Assembly (NCBI RefSeq): GCF_021568905.1
Contig: NZ_JAKGSB010000001.1
Span: 620,001-684,000 of the forward strand
Direction: 5' to 3'
Origin: Zavarzinia marina
GTDB taxonomy: Bacteria > Pseudomonadota > Alphaproteobacteria > Zavarziniales > Zavarziniaceae
Length of the DNA stretch: 64,000 bases
The translations under genes were made by a program, and so were the position numbers. Numbering within the stretch: the first letter of the stretch is position 1; each line of letters starts with the position of its first letter. Below, in pieces: positions 19,421-32,121 of the stretch. Under the pieces are notes generated by a model. The model had not been told where the DNA came from. It worked only from the letters and a program-made list of their open reading frames with translations, and ran no database searches.

Positions 19421-21328
19421 TTACGGCGTGGCGCGGCCGAGAAGGCCGTTGAGGAGGGTTTCGTTGACGGTGACGCCGAAACGCTGGCGCAGGTCGGCCT
19501 CGAAGGTGGCGGCGAGATCGCCCGCCATGTCGGCGCGCAGCTTCTCGCGCACCGCCTTCACGCCTTCGCCGTCGGCGGCGGGATCGGCCGGCACTACCTC
19601 GGTGACGGTGCCGACGACGATGTCGCTGCCGTTGGTCGCGGCCATGCTGGCGGCCTTGCCCGCGGGCTTGTCGAACAGAAGAGTGATCAGGCCGGGGGGC
19701 AGGGCGGAGAACTGAGGATCGCCGGTTCGCGTGCCGGGCCCGACCGTCGCCAGTTCCGCGCCGACGCCCTTCGCCGCCTCGGCGATGGACTGGCCGCCGT
19801 CGATGGCCTCGACCAGACGGTTGGCGAGCGCCTGCTGGCGGGTGGCGCGTTCCTGCGCCGTCCAGGCGGCCGTCACCTCGGCCTTCACGGTGTCGAGCGG
19901 TTTCAGCGCAGACGGCGTGATGCCGTCGACCCGGGCGACGACATAGCCGCCCGCGTCGGTGTCCAGAATGTCGCCGTCCAGGCCGACATCGCTGGCGAAC
20001 AGGGCCGGCAGCAGTTCGGTGCTGGCATCGAGGCCGGGCACGGTTTCACCGTCCGGAGTCTTGCCCTCGGCGTCGACGGCCGGGATCCTGGTCACGGGCA
20101 CGCCCAGGCGCTCGCCCGCTTCCTCGAGGGTGGCGCCGCCGGCGATCTCGTCCTGCAGGGATTTGCCGAGATCGCTGACCCTGCCCAGCGCCTGATCGCC
20201 GGAAATCTGACGCACCAGTTCGTCGCGCACCTCGGCGAGGGGGCGGGCGCTGCCGGGAACCACGGCCTGGACCTTGAACACATGCCAGCCGAGCAGCGTC
20301 TGTACCGGGCCGCCCACGGTCCCCTCCGTCGCGGCGAAGACCGCATCGGCGAGTTCCGCCGGCAGGCCGTCGCGGGTGACGAGGCCGAGCTTGGTATCCG
20401 CCTCGTCGACGCCGGCGCGGGCCTTGGCGACGGCGGCGAAATCCTGGCCGGCGGCGAGGTCGGCGATCGCCTGCTGCCCCGTCGCCTCGTCCGACAGCAC
20501 CATCTGGGCGACGTCGCGCTTTTCCGGGATCACATAGTCGGCCTTGTGCTCCTCATAGGCGGCGGCGACCGCCTCGTCGGAAACGGGGATCGACTTGGCG
20601 ACTTCGGCCGGGTCGATGGCGAGCAGGGTCACGGCACGATATTCGGGGGCCGTGAAGGCTTCCGGGTGGGCGTCGTAATAGGCCTGGAGGGCGGCGGCGT
20701 CGGGGGTATCGATGGTGCCCGCCGCGTCCGGCGAAACCATGAAATAGTCGATCTTCCGCCGCTCGTTGCGATGGCGGTAGAGGGTTTCCGCCAGCACCGT
20801 GGGGGCCTGGGCGCCGGTCCCGGCCGGACCGTAGAGCTGGCGGCGCAGCATCTCGCCCCGGATCTGGCTGGTCAGCGCCTCTTCGGTCAGACTGGCCTGG
20901 GCGAGCACCTGGCGGAAACGGTCACCATCGAACTTGCCGGCGATGTCGTGGAAGGCCGGGATGGCCGCGATCTGCCGCGCCACCAGGCTGTCCGGCGCGC
21001 GCACGCCGAAGAGGCGCGCGGCTTCGCGAATCGTCGAATCGGAGACGAGCTGGCTGAGCACGGCGCCCTGGACGTTGAAGGCGAGCGCCTGTTCGCGGGT
21101 GAAGCTGCCGCCGAGCTGGGTCTGGAGCTGGCGCAATTCGCGATCGAAGGCCCGCTGGAAGTCCTGCACGCTCACTTCCGTTTCGCCGACCTTGGCGACG
21201 GCATCGTCGGATCCGCCCTGGAACAGGCTGTTGCCCTGCCAGATGCCGATGCCGAAGCTGACCATCAGAATGCCGAGGAAGATGCGGACGACCCAGGTCG
21301 AGGCACCCTTGCGGAGCGATTGGAGCAT
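19421..21328 (-). CDS. ppiD: PpiD-like membrane-anchored peptidyl-prolyl isomerase
   Basis: A 635-residue periplasmic folding factor tethered by one N-terminal helix (about residues 12-33, WVVRIFLGILMVSFGIGIW). A SurA-type N-terminal chaperone region follows, with AVAKVGETEVSVQDFQRAF and FNVQGAVLSQLVSDS. A parvulin-type isomerase domain sits in the middle (IPEKRDVAQMVLSDEA through LLGWHVFKVQAV). The start at 21328 begins with MLQSLRKGAS, the usual alphaproteobacterial form; an earlier ATG at 21352 is in frame but less typical. It would assist folding of outer-membrane proteins leaving the Sec translocon. Confidence 0.9.
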   Translation of the reverse strand: MLQSLRKGASTWVVRIFLGILMVSFGIGIWQGNSLFQGGSDDAVAKVGETEVSVQDFQRAFDRELRQLQTQLGGSFTREQALAFNVQGAVLSQLVSDSTIREAARLFGVRAPDSLVARQIAAIPAFHDIAGKFDGDRFRQVLAQASLTEEALTSQIRGEMLRRQLYGPAGTGAQAPTVLAETLYRHRNERRKIDYFMVSPDAAGTIDTPDAAALQAYYDAHPEAFTAPEYRAVTLLAIDPAEVAKSIPVSDEAVAAAYEEHKADYVIPEKRDVAQMVLSDEATGQQAIADLAAGQDFAAVAKARAGVDEADTKLGLVTRDGLPAELADAVFAATEGTVGGPVQTLLGWHVFKVQAVVPGSARPLAEVRDELVRQISGDQALGRVSDLGKSLQDEIAGGATLEEAGERLGVPVTRIPAVDAEGKTPDGETVPGLDASTELLPALFASDVGLDGDILDTDAGGYVVARVDGITPSALKPLDTVKAEVTAAWTAQERATRQQALANRLVEAIDGGQSIAEAAKGVGAELATVGPGTRTGDPQFSALPPGLITLLFDKPAGKAASMAATNGSDIVVGTVTEVVPADPAADGEGVKAVREKLRADMAGDLAATFEADLRQRFGVTVNETLLNGLLGRATP

Positions 21329-21451
21329 GATGAAACGAGGTCCTTGAGGCATGTACCGCCCTCGGGGCGGGCGGCGCATGATAGGGGGAGGCCTTGACTG
21401 TCGCAAGTTTTGGCGGCTGCCTGTGCCGGCAAACGGACGCGGGATTCTGTC

Positions 21452-22456
21452 ATGCGCTTTCTGATCACCGGTACGGCCGGCTTCATCGGCTTCCACCTGG
21501 CCCGGCGGCTCCTGGCCGACGGTCACGAGGTCTTCGGCCTCGACGGCATGACGCCCTATTACGACCCGAAGCTGAAGGAGGCGCGGAACGCCATTCTGGC
21601 CGAAAGCCCGAACTATCACTTCGAGCAGATGATGCTGGAGGAGGGAGAGCGCCTGATCGCCCACGCCAAGGGCGTGCTGCCGGACGTGATCTGCCATTTC
21701 GCCGCCCAGGCGGGCGTGCGCTACAGCCTGGAGAACCCGGGCTCCTACGTCCGCTCCAACCTCGTCGGCTCGTTCAACGTGCTCGAGGCGGCGCGGGAGA
21801 CGACGCCCGGGCATCTGATCATGGCATCGACCAGCTCGGTCTACGGCGGCAACCGCGAGATGCCGTTCCGCGAGAGCCATGCCGCCGACCATCCCCTGAC
21901 GCTCTATGCCGCGACCAAGAAATCGTCGGAGGCGATGGCCCATTCCTATGCCCATCTCTGGAAGATCCCGACCACCATGCTGCGCTTCTTCACGGTCTAT
22001 GGGCCCTGGGGACGGCCGGACATGGCGCTGTTCAAATTCGTCGACGGCATCATGAAGGGCAGGGCGATCGACATCTTCGGCGAGGGTCGCATGTCTCGCG
22101 ACTTCACCTATGTCGACGATCTGGTCGAAGCGATCGCCCGCCTCGTGCCCTGCATCCCGCGCGAGGGCGAGCCCTGCGGCGACCATGATTCCCTGAGCCC
22201 GGTCGCGCCCTTCCGGGCCGTGAACATCGGCGGCGGCCAGCCCGTGCCGCTGCTCGAATTCGTCGACGCGATCGAGACGGCGCTGGGCCTTGCCGCCGAA
22301 CGCAACATGCTGCCGATGCAGAAGGGCGACGTGACCGATACGTTCGCCAGCGCCGACCTGCTGCGCGACCTGACGGGCTATGTGCCCTCGACCCCGGTCG
22401 GGGTGGGGGTCAGCGAATTCGTCTCCTGGTATCGGGCCTATCACGGCAATCAGTAG
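21452..22456 (+). CDS. NAD-dependent nucleotide-sugar epimerase, UDP-glucuronate 4-epimerase-like
   Basis: A 334-residue extended short-chain dehydrogenase. The Rossmann motif [14 protein letters not shown] is at the N-terminus, and the catalytic Tyr-Lys pair is in [11 protein letters not shown] with the preceding serine in [34 protein letters not shown] and [15 protein letters not shown] are typical of UDP-glucuronate 4-epimerases such as LpsL, supplying UDP-galacturonate for surface polysaccharide. The exact substrate is inferred. The ATG at 21452 gives the correct N-terminus. It is divergent from ppiD and about 105 bases before tpiA. Confidence 0.88.
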   Translation: MRFLITGTAGFIGFHLARRLLADGHEVFGLDGMTPYYDPKLKEARNAILAESPNYHFEQMMLEEGERLIAHAKGVLPDVICHFAAQAGVRYSLENPGSYVRSNLVGSFNVLEAARETTPGHLIMASTSSVYGGNREMPFRESHAADHPLTLYAATKKSSEAMAHSYAHLWKIPTTMLRFFTVYGPWGRPDMALFKFVDGIMKGRAIDIFGEGRMSRDFTYVDDLVEAIARLVPCIPREGEPCGDHDSLSPVAPFRAVNIGGGQPVPLLEFVDAIETALGLAAERNMLPMQKGDVTDTFASADLLRDLTGYVPSTPVGVGVSEFVSWYRAYHGNQ

Positions 22457-22561
22457 GCCAATGTTCCCCAAGCGAGCCTTTCCCGAAGCCGGCCTTTCCC
22501 TGAACCGCAGCTTTTGCTAGACGAGCCGGACGTTTCAGAAACAAGCGCAGGAAAGATCGCC

Positions 22562-23308
22562 ATGGCCCGTCGTCCTCTCGTTGCCGGTAACTGGAAGATG
22601 AACGGCGTCACCGTCGCGCTCGGCGAGTTGGAGGCGATCGGGGCCGGCGCGCCGCGCGCCGCCGGCGCCGAAGTGGCGATCTGCCCGCCCGCGACCCTGA
22701 TCGCCCTTGCCGTCGCGACGGCGCGGGGCCGGATCGCCATCGGCGGCCAGGACTGCCATGCCGAGGAAAAGGGCGCGCATACCGGCGACATTTCGGCCGA
22801 GATGCTGGCCGATGCCGGCGCCGCCATGGTCATCGTCGGCCACAGCGAGCGCCGCACCGACCACGGCGAGACCGATGCCGTGGTGAAGGCCAAGGCGGAA
22901 GCCGCCTGGCGCGCCGGCCTGATCGCCATCGTCTGCGTCGGCGAGACCGAGGCGGAGCGGGACGGCGGCCAGACCCTGGCGGTGATCGGCCGCCAGCTCG
23001 CCGGCTCCATCCCCGACGGTGCGACCCCCGGCAATACGGTCGTCGCCTATGAGCCGGTCTGGGCCATCGGCACCGGGCGGACCCCGAACAACGCCGAGAT
23101 CGTCGAAGTCCACGGCTTCATGCGCGCCGAACTGGAGAAGCGTTTCGGGGCCGAGGTCGCGGGCGGCATCCGCCTGCTCTACGGCGGTTCGGTGAAACCC
23201 TCGAATGCCGGCGAGATCCTGAAGCTGCCGGACGTCGACGGCGCCCTGGTCGGCGGTGCCAGCCTGAAGGCGGCGGATTTCCTGCCCATCGTCGCCGCCG
23301 CGGTCTGA
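22562..23308 (+). CDS. tpiA: Triosephosphate isomerase
   Basis: TpiA (248 residues) interconverts dihydroxyacetone phosphate and glyceraldehyde 3-phosphate. Signatures are VAGNWKMNG, the electrophile region VIVGHSERR, the catalytic glutamate in [15 protein letters not shown] and the phosphate-gripping [12 protein letters not shown]. The start is set by [12 protein letters not shown] at 22562. It heads the run tpiA-secG-pyrG-kdsA-eno common in alphaproteobacteria. Confidence 0.97.
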   Translation: MARRPLVAGNWKMNGVTVALGELEAIGAGAPRAAGAEVAICPPATLIALAVATARGRIAIGGQDCHAEEKGAHTGDISAEMLADAGAAMVIVGHSERRTDHGETDAVVKAKAEAAWRAGLIAIVCVGETEAERDGGQTLAVIGRQLAGSIPDGATPGNTVVAYEPVWAIGTGRTPNNAEIVEVHGFMRAELEKRFGAEVAGGIRLLYGGSVKPSNAGEILKLPDVDGALVGGASLKAADFLPIVAAAV

Positions 23309-23466
23309 TCCTCACGCCGGCCCGGCCGGGCCATGAGCGCGGCGCAGGTCGTCACTGCGCCGCGAAACTGGCATTGCCGGCAACAAACGTGTAAGAACGC
23401 CCCGAATTCGTCGCCGGCCCCTGGTGTCCGGCCACGGTATCCCTTATCGCCCAACGCGGAATCGTC

Positions 23467-23865
23467 ATGGACTATCTGCTCGTCCTGCACCTCGTCATTG
23501 CCGTCGTCCTGATCGGCGTCGTGCTCATCCAGAAGTCGGAGGGCGGCGCCCTCGGCATCGGCGGCGGTGGCGGCGGCGGTGGTTTGATGTCGGCGCGCGG
23601 TGCCGCCAATTTCCTGACCCGCCTGACGGCGATCCTGGCCGGCCTGTTCATGCTGACCTCGCTGGGGCTGACCATGCTCGCCGGCAACAGCACGCCGCGT
23701 TCGATCGTCGATCAGATCGAGGGCCAGCAGGCCCCCGCCCTGGTCCCGGGCGAGGCCCCGGTCCCCGCGTCGGAGGCGGCTCCGGCACCGACCGCCACCG
23801 GCGGCGAATCGGTCCCCGCACCGGCAGCGAGCCCGGAGGCCGTTCCCCCGGCCTCCGCGAACTGA
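23467..23865 (+). CDS. secG: Preprotein translocase subunit SecG
   Basis: SecG (132 residues) is the small accessory subunit of the SecYEG channel. Two membrane helices are visible (YLLVLHLVIAVVLIGVVLIQ and LTRLTAILAGLFMLTSLGLTML), joined by the typical GGALGIGGGGGG loop and SARGAANFLTR. A long Pro/Ala-rich C-terminal tail follows, which is common in alphaproteobacterial SecG. It sits between tpiA and pyrG as expected. Confidence 0.94.
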   Translation: MDYLLVLHLVIAVVLIGVVLIQKSEGGALGIGGGGGGGGLMSARGAANFLTRLTAILAGLFMLTSLGLTMLAGNSTPRSIVDQIEGQQAPALVPGEAPVPASEAAPAPTATGGESVPAPAASPEAVPPASAN

Positions 23866-23883
23866 CGGAAACCCTTGGTCTAA

Positions 23884-25557
<1,674 letters not shown>

Positions 25558-25575
25558 CCCTTACGGAGAAGCCAG

Positions 25576-27722
<2,147 letters not shown>

Positions 27723-27740
27723 TCGACTCCCCCAGCGTCA

Positions 27741-27812
27741 CCCCGGCGAAGGCCGGGGTCTCGTGGGCGAAAGGCGCCTCTTTCGGCCAAAGGTCCCGGC
27801 CTCCGCCGGGAC
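27741..27812. repeat. Pair of CCCGGC-GCCGGG hairpin repeats between eno and the next gene
   Basis: Two small palindromes lie in the gap of convergent genes. The first is at 27741-27758 (CCCCGGC, loop GAAG, GCCGGGG) and the second at 27793-27812 (GTCCCGGC, loop CTCC, GCCGGGAC). The same unit recurs three times between coq10 and murI. They resemble the dispersed intergenic hairpins common in GC-rich alphaproteobacteria and could act as two-way transcription stops, although no T-tract follows. Confidence 0.75.
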
Positions 27813-27822
27813 GACGAGTCCT

Positions 27823-28362
27823 TCACAGGGCGCAATAGCAGCCCCGGTCCACGAAATTGAGGATCGGGGCCGTCGGCTTGCCGGCGATGGTGGCGAGGCC
27901 GAGCATGCGCTGCTCGGCCCCCGTGCAGGTACTGCCGCTGACGGCAGGCCCGACATAGAGCAGCGCATCCCCATCGGTTACAATCAGGGTCGGCGTCGCG
28001 GGAATTCCGTCAACTACGGCCGCGAATGCCGCTGAGGTCGGAGCGTCGAGATAGGCGATGCGGAGCGGCACGCGCTGTCCTTCGATCTCGTGAAGTGCCG
28101 CCTCGACTTTGGCGATGGTCGGGCGGGTGCAGGGGCAGTCGCGATCGACGATCAGGGTGACGCTTGGGCCGTCGTCTGCGCCGGCTTCGCTCCAGCGCAA
28201 GACGTCGCTGGCGAAATCACCGGCGAAGGCTATGTTTTCGGCACCTTTCGGAACGAAATACCAGGTTTCGAGCGACGCCTGCCAAGCGCCGAGCAGCACG
28301 AGGCAGAAAGGCCCCGCCCAGGCCAGGACGATCAGCAGCCGGTCGTAGAGACGTTCGATCAC
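27823..28362 (-). CDS. Membrane-anchored thioredoxin-like protein (DUF6436-like)
   Basis: The GTG at 28362 overlaps the stop of the upstream gene (GTGA) and gives 179 residues. There is one N-terminal membrane helix (LLIVLAWAGPFCLVLLGAW). A domain facing the periplasm has a thioredoxin-like pattern: VTLIVDRDCPCTRPTIAKV, with a CxC in place of CxxC, and the cis-proline-type GIPATPTLIVTD. Two further cysteines close the protein (GCYC). I assign it tentatively to the DUF6436 thioredoxin-like family; a redox role is inference. It forms an operon with the membrane gene at 28359-28859. Confidence 0.68.
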   Translation of the reverse strand: MIERLYDRLLIVLAWAGPFCLVLLGAWQASLETWYFVPKGAENIAFAGDFASDVLRWSEAGADDGPSVTLIVDRDCPCTRPTIAKVEAALHEIEGQRVPLRIAYLDAPTSAAFAAVVDGIPATPTLIVTDGDALLYVGPAVSGSTCTGAEQRMLGLATIAGKPTAPILNFVDRGCYCAL

Positions 28363-28859
28363 CAGACGTGCCACCAATCGCTGAAGCTGGACGGCCACAG
28401 GGTTTCGAGCACGGTGATCGCGACGGCATAAAGCACGAGATTCTTGGCCCAGGCCCGCCCGGTATAGCGCAGCGACTGGGGTGCGCGCCGGTATTGCAGC
28501 CAGAGCGCAAAGAGGAACAGGGCCGTCGCCAAGATGACCTGGATCGCGATGATGGCATTGATGCGGGGCAGGATCTGGTCCGGGCTGGCGAAGAGATAGT
28601 GGCCGAGCGACAGCCAACTGCCCGACACGAAACCATGAACCAGGGAATAGCTGCGATCCGCCTTGCCGACATAGATACGGTCGACCGCGCGATGGGCCAG
28701 CAGGATCAGCGGAATCAGCAGAAGAGCGACCGCCGTGGGGTTCAGCCAGGCGGGCTCCGGGTATTGGTCGAAGAAATAGACATTGTCGAAGAAATGCAGA
28801 ATCGCGCCATAGAGCGACAGCCAGATGAGGGCCTTATAGAGTTTGAGAGAGCGGTCCAT
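28359..28859 (-). CDS. Integral membrane protein of unknown function
   Basis: A 166-residue protein with about four hydrophobic helices: ALIWLSLYGAILHFFDNVYFF, AVALLLIPLILLAH, IIAIQVILATALFLFALWL and LVLYAVAITVLETLW. The start MDRSLKLYK at 28859 is next to the TetR-type operators at 28890-28939, so the gene is the likely regulated target. It is followed with overlap by the thioredoxin-like gene. I do not recognise the family. Confidence 0.7.
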   Translation of the reverse strand: MDRSLKLYKALIWLSLYGAILHFFDNVYFFDQYPEPAWLNPTAVALLLIPLILLAHRAVDRIYVGKADRSYSLVHGFVSGSWLSLGHYLFASPDQILPRINAIIAIQVILATALFLFALWLQYRRAPQSLRYTGRAWAKNLVLYAVAITVLETLWPSSFSDWWHVW

Positions 28860-28889
28860 GGGGGTCTCTGTCTTAGCGTTTTCACGACA

Positions 28890-28905
28890 TATGCCATGTG
28901 GCATA
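28890..28905. promoter_or_regulatory. Palindromic operator, copy 1
   Basis: TATGCCATGTGGCATA is a perfect 7-base inverted repeat around a 2-base centre. It lies in the divergent gap between the membrane gene (start 28859) and the TetR gene (start 28987). The same 16 bases recur 34 bases away. Size, symmetry and position fit a TetR-family dimer site. Confidence 0.85.
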
Positions 28906-28923
28906 ATCGCTCGGACGGTAGAT

Positions 28924-28939
28924 TATGCCATGTGGCATA
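28924..28939. promoter_or_regulatory. Palindromic operator, copy 2
   Basis: An identical second copy of the 16-base palindrome, 34 bases from the first (centre to centre), about three helical turns. It lies 47 bases upstream of the TetR-family start. Binding here would repress both divergent transcripts. Confidence 0.85.
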
Positions 28940-28986
28940 GTCAATGCCGATCGACGGCAATGCGAAGTTCAAGGAGACAGGCGGCG

Positions 28987-29595
28987 ATGACGGGCGGGAC
29001 CAGGGACCGAATGGTGCTGGGCGCAGTGGACCTGATCCGGCGGCGCGGCTTGAATGCGACGAGTGTCCGCGAAGTCGTGCGCCACACGGGCACACCCAGA
29101 GGATCGGTCGGCCATCATTTTCCGCGCGGCAAGCTGCAACTGGTCGAGGAAGCCCTGAATTTCGCCGGCACGGAGGTCGGTCAGCCCCTTGCCGCGCTGG
29201 TCGAGGCGCATGGTGTCGAGGCGGGCCTTCGTGCCTTCATCGCCGCTTGGCGCAAGGTTCTGGAGGCCAGTGCCTTCGAGGCCGGCTGTCCGGTCCTGGC
29301 GGTCTCGGTCGAGGAATTCGTCGCCGACGATGGTTTCCCGAACCCGGAAGCCCAAGCCCGCCTGCTCGACATTGCCGAGGCCATCTTCGCGCGATGGCGG
29401 GAGGTTCTGGTGCAGGGGCTGGAGAAGGAAGGCGTTCCGACGGCCCGCGCCGCTCGCCTCGCAACCCTCGTCATCGCCTCGGTCGAAGGAACGGTCGCCC
29501 TATGCCGCGCCTCGCGCAGCGCCGATGCCCTCGACGAGGTCGGGACGGAACTGACCGCCTTGCTGGCCGGCGCGATCGCGGCGGCGAGGGGCTGA
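28987..29595 (+). CDS. TetR/AcrR-family transcriptional regulator
   Basis: A 202-residue regulator. The N-terminal helix-turn-helix (GAVDLIRRRGLNATSVREVV, then TGTPRGSVGHHFPRGKLQLVEEAL) is typical of the family and resembles the YxaF/LmrA-type branch with the sequence GSVGHHFP. The C-terminal ligand-binding domain is alpha-helical. The ATG at 28987 follows AAGGAGA with acceptable spacing. Two perfect palindromes between it and the divergent membrane gene make autoregulation and control of that gene likely. The inducer is unknown. Confidence 0.9.
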   Translation: MTGGTRDRMVLGAVDLIRRRGLNATSVREVVRHTGTPRGSVGHHFPRGKLQLVEEALNFAGTEVGQPLAALVEAHGVEAGLRAFIAAWRKVLEASAFEAGCPVLAVSVEEFVADDGFPNPEAQARLLDIAEAIFARWREVLVQGLEKEGVPTARAARLATLVIASVEGTVALCRASRSADALDEVGTELTALLAGAIAAARG

Positions 29596-29755
29596 CGCAT
29601 CGCGATTTGCACGGCGGCATCACGCCGGATCCATGGCATCGCCGGAAGAATGAATTCCGATCACGGCAGTGCAATTTGCCGCGAAAATCTGCACGGAAAC
29701 GACATTGGCCAGGCCAAGACGGCATTCGTAGGCTTTCTCCGAAACGGAGAGAACT

Positions 29756-30235
29756 ATGATGTTACGTCTACGCCAGTCGCTGCTGTTCGGGTCCTTGCTC
29801 GGCGCTATCTTGATGGCCGTGATGTCGTGTTACGTCTTAGGTGTCATCCTGTGGAAAGGCGAAGGCAGTGTGTCATTGTCGGACGCCACCATGATCTTTC
29901 CCTGCCTTTGGTTGGGCATCTCCTACACGGTGTCGGGATTTGCCGGCTGGGCGATCTTTTCGGGCCGAACAAATGGCCTGCGTCGCCGCCTGATGGCGAG
30001 CACCTTCGCCGCCGTCCTGGGCTGTATCATCTGCACGATGTTGCCGTTGATCGTGTTGGATATCGTCTACGACGACATCGATGATCCCGTGGGCCTGGCC
30101 ATGATCGGGCGTTACACGTTTCTGATCGGCGTCGCCCTTGTTCCGATTGCCCTGATCGGCGTCGTCATCGGCTCGCAGCCGGTCTTTCGTGACCAGGGAT
30201 ATGGCCGCAGCCTGCCCGTCGATGCCGCAAAATGA
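29756..30235 (+). CDS. Four-helix membrane protein, half-size paralogue
   Basis: A 159-residue protein with about four hydrophobic helices. Its start (LRLRQSLLFGSLLGAI) closely resembles the start of the next gene (HRLRQSVVFGAVLAGI). The order of helices also matches that protein's N-terminal half, so it looks like a half-length relative. GGAGAG precedes the start. Family and function are not recognised. It begins a plus-strand run of three related membrane genes before ftsB. Confidence 0.68.
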   Translation: MMLRLRQSLLFGSLLGAILMAVMSCYVLGVILWKGEGSVSLSDATMIFPCLWLGISYTVSGFAGWAIFSGRTNGLRRRLMASTFAAVLGCIICTMLPLIVLDIVYDDIDDPVGLAMIGRYTFLIGVALVPIALIGVVIGSQPVFRDQGYGRSLPVDAAK

Positions 30236-30335
30236 CATTTTTCAACCGCTATTTCGCCCGAATGCGTTCTCAGGCTGTATCACGCTGAGGATGACGCGGC
30301 GTTGGTTGCGCCCATGACATCGAGTGGAATTCGCC

Positions 30336-31193
30336 ATGCGCCATCGCCTGCGCCAATCTGTCGTCTTCGGCGCCGTGCTCGCCGGCATTGCGGCAGTTCC
30401 ATGGGGTTTTTTCTTCCGTGCCCCCTCCGTGAATGCCATAGGCCTCTGGCTGTGGATCGTTCTGTCCTATCTGGTGACCGGAATTGCCGCCTGGTTCGTC
30501 TTCGCCAGAGATCCGATGACTTGGTCGCGGCGCCTGTTGATCGGTGTCGCCATCGCCTATCTATCAGCCGCCGTGTTTATCGAGACCGCCCCCCTTCTTC
30601 TGGAAATTCTCGGCATGGACCGAGGCGAGATCATTACCCTGGCTCTTTTTGGAATCGCGGGGTTGGGGGCGTTTGCCGTCATCCCGGTTTCGCTGGTGAC
30701 GATGGTGGTCGGCGCATTGCCCATCCTGCGGCCTTCCATGACCGAGTCCAGATTGATGCATCACGGCGCCATCGCAGGCGCCTATGCCTTGCTCGTCGGC
30801 ATCGTTATGGCGATCAGTTTTTCGTTGCCTGACGTCCATCTGCAGAGCGATCCCGAAAAGGGCAGGGCCCTGATCATGGCGCTTGGCGGCGCCTTCAGCG
30901 CAGGCTTGCTTTGGTTCGGTGCCTTTCGGCGCCAGCGCCGGATCGATTTCGGCGGCGTGGTGCTGGTGGCCCTGCTGATCGTTCCGGTCATGTGCCAAAT
31001 CTCGACACCGATCCTGACAATGTTCGACCGATTCTGGTTCGAGCACTGGAGCGATGCTTCGATCATGTCGCTTCTGGGCTCTATTCCGTACGATGGCGCA
31101 AGGAACGCTTTCATTATTGCGCCTTGGGCTATGCCCGTTCTGGGCGGGCTGACGCTTGCCTATGGGGCGTGGATTGACGGGAGGAGCGGGTGA
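30336..31193 (+). CDS. Eight-helix membrane protein of unknown family
   Basis: A 285-residue protein with about eight hydrophobic segments and short loops. Its first half resembles the preceding gene. Its second half (IMALGGAFSAGLLWF, then RRIDFGGVVLVALLIVPV) aligns with the matching part of the next gene. The start ATG at 30336 (MRHRLRQS) is preferred over an in-frame GTG at 30324. The stop overlaps the next start (GTGA), which points to co-translation. No known transporter motif was found. Confidence 0.7.
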   Translation: MRHRLRQSVVFGAVLAGIAAVPWGFFFRAPSVNAIGLWLWIVLSYLVTGIAAWFVFARDPMTWSRRLLIGVAIAYLSAAVFIETAPLLLEILGMDRGEIITLALFGIAGLGAFAVIPVSLVTMVVGALPILRPSMTESRLMHHGAIAGAYALLVGIVMAISFSLPDVHLQSDPEKGRALIMALGGAFSAGLLWFGAFRRQRRIDFGGVVLVALLIVPVMCQISTPILTMFDRFWFEHWSDASIMSLLGSIPYDGARNAFIIAPWAMPVLGGLTLAYGAWIDGRSG

Positions 31194-32110
31194 CGGCGGA
31201 AACATTGATCCGGTGGCTGCGGGGCACGGCGAACCGAAAATTGCCTGGAGCGGTTCTATTTGGCCTTTCGGTGGCTGCCGTCGTGGGATGCGCCTTCTGG
31301 CTTGTATTGGTTTTCGTCAGGAAGTCATCCGAGACCCCGCAATGGCCGATTGATTTCGCGTGGCACTATGGTGTTGCCGGCGCGGCCTGTTGGCTTGCCT
31401 TCTCGAAGGCTGCGGCGGGAATAGGACGCCGATTGGTTTTCGCCGCGCTCGTCGCTTTCGCCGCCGCAGCCGATCTATGGGTCTTCAATTGGATCACACT
31501 GGATCCGGGCTATCGCCATGGCATGGGATACGTCACACCCTTGGCGACGACCGTGCTCTCGTTCGTCGCGCTACCGATTGTCGTTCCCTGCGTATTTGTC
31601 TGCGGGCGGATGATCGGGTGGCCGACTTCGCCACGACGTGAAAGCGCCCTCACGTGGTCCTGGGGGCCAGCCGTCAGTCTTGGCGTTGCGGTCGCGCCGT
31701 TGGTCGGTGGGGCGGCCTTGATGGCCATTCCATCCGACGATGGTTATTGGCAGTCATACCCTCTGGTTGCCGGTGGCGCGTCGGCCGTTGCCGCATTCGG
31801 GCTCTGGGCCTCCGTTTTGGGCCGCGGCAAGCAGATTGACTGGCCCGGGGTGATGATGGTCGCGCTAGCCGTCTATCCCGTAACATTCTTGATTACCAAT
31901 CTGTTCTTTATGATCGACGATGGGAACCTTGCATCCGCGCTCTCCGTCTTCGACAGACGCAAGATGTTGACGTCGCATTTATTCTCGGAGGCGGTACCAA
32001 TGGCGTTTCCGGCGGTGGTGGCGCTGACCTGTCTCGTTGCTTGGCGCTGGAAAGAAATCGACAAGTCTCCGCCAGTCGTGAAATCGATTGACCCCCGAAT
32101 CCGGCCGTGA
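31190..32110 (+). CDS. Eight-helix membrane protein, paralogue of the preceding gene
   Basis: A 306-residue membrane protein beginning with GTG inside the stop of the previous gene. About eight hydrophobic segments are seen. The stretch VAGGASAVAAFGLWASVLG with KQIDWPGVMMVALAVYP matches the equivalent segment of its neighbour, so the two are paralogues. The tail is soluble and basic. No family is recognised. It ends 11 bases before ftsB, so read-through into ftsB is possible. Confidence 0.68.
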   Translation: MTAETLIRWLRGTANRKLPGAVLFGLSVAAVVGCAFWLVLVFVRKSSETPQWPIDFAWHYGVAGAACWLAFSKAAAGIGRRLVFAALVAFAAAADLWVFNWITLDPGYRHGMGYVTPLATTVLSFVALPIVVPCVFVCGRMIGWPTSPRRESALTWSWGPAVSLGVAVAPLVGGAALMAIPSDDGYWQSYPLVAGGASAVAAFGLWASVLGRGKQIDWPGVMMVALAVYPVTFLITNLFFMIDDGNLASALSVFDRRKMLTSHLFSEAVPMAFPAVVALTCLVAWRWKEIDKSPPVVKSIDPRIRP

Positions 32111-32121
32111 TTCATTGAGTC

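Noticed and set aside
22108-23113. Minus-strand frames opposite the epimerase and tpiA
   Set aside because: They mirror highly conserved plus-strand coding sequence and carry no domain of their own.
27741-27812. The hairpins after eno as a tRNA or structured RNA gene
   Set aside because: Only simple short stem-loops; no cloverleaf, and the same unit recurs elsewhere between genes.
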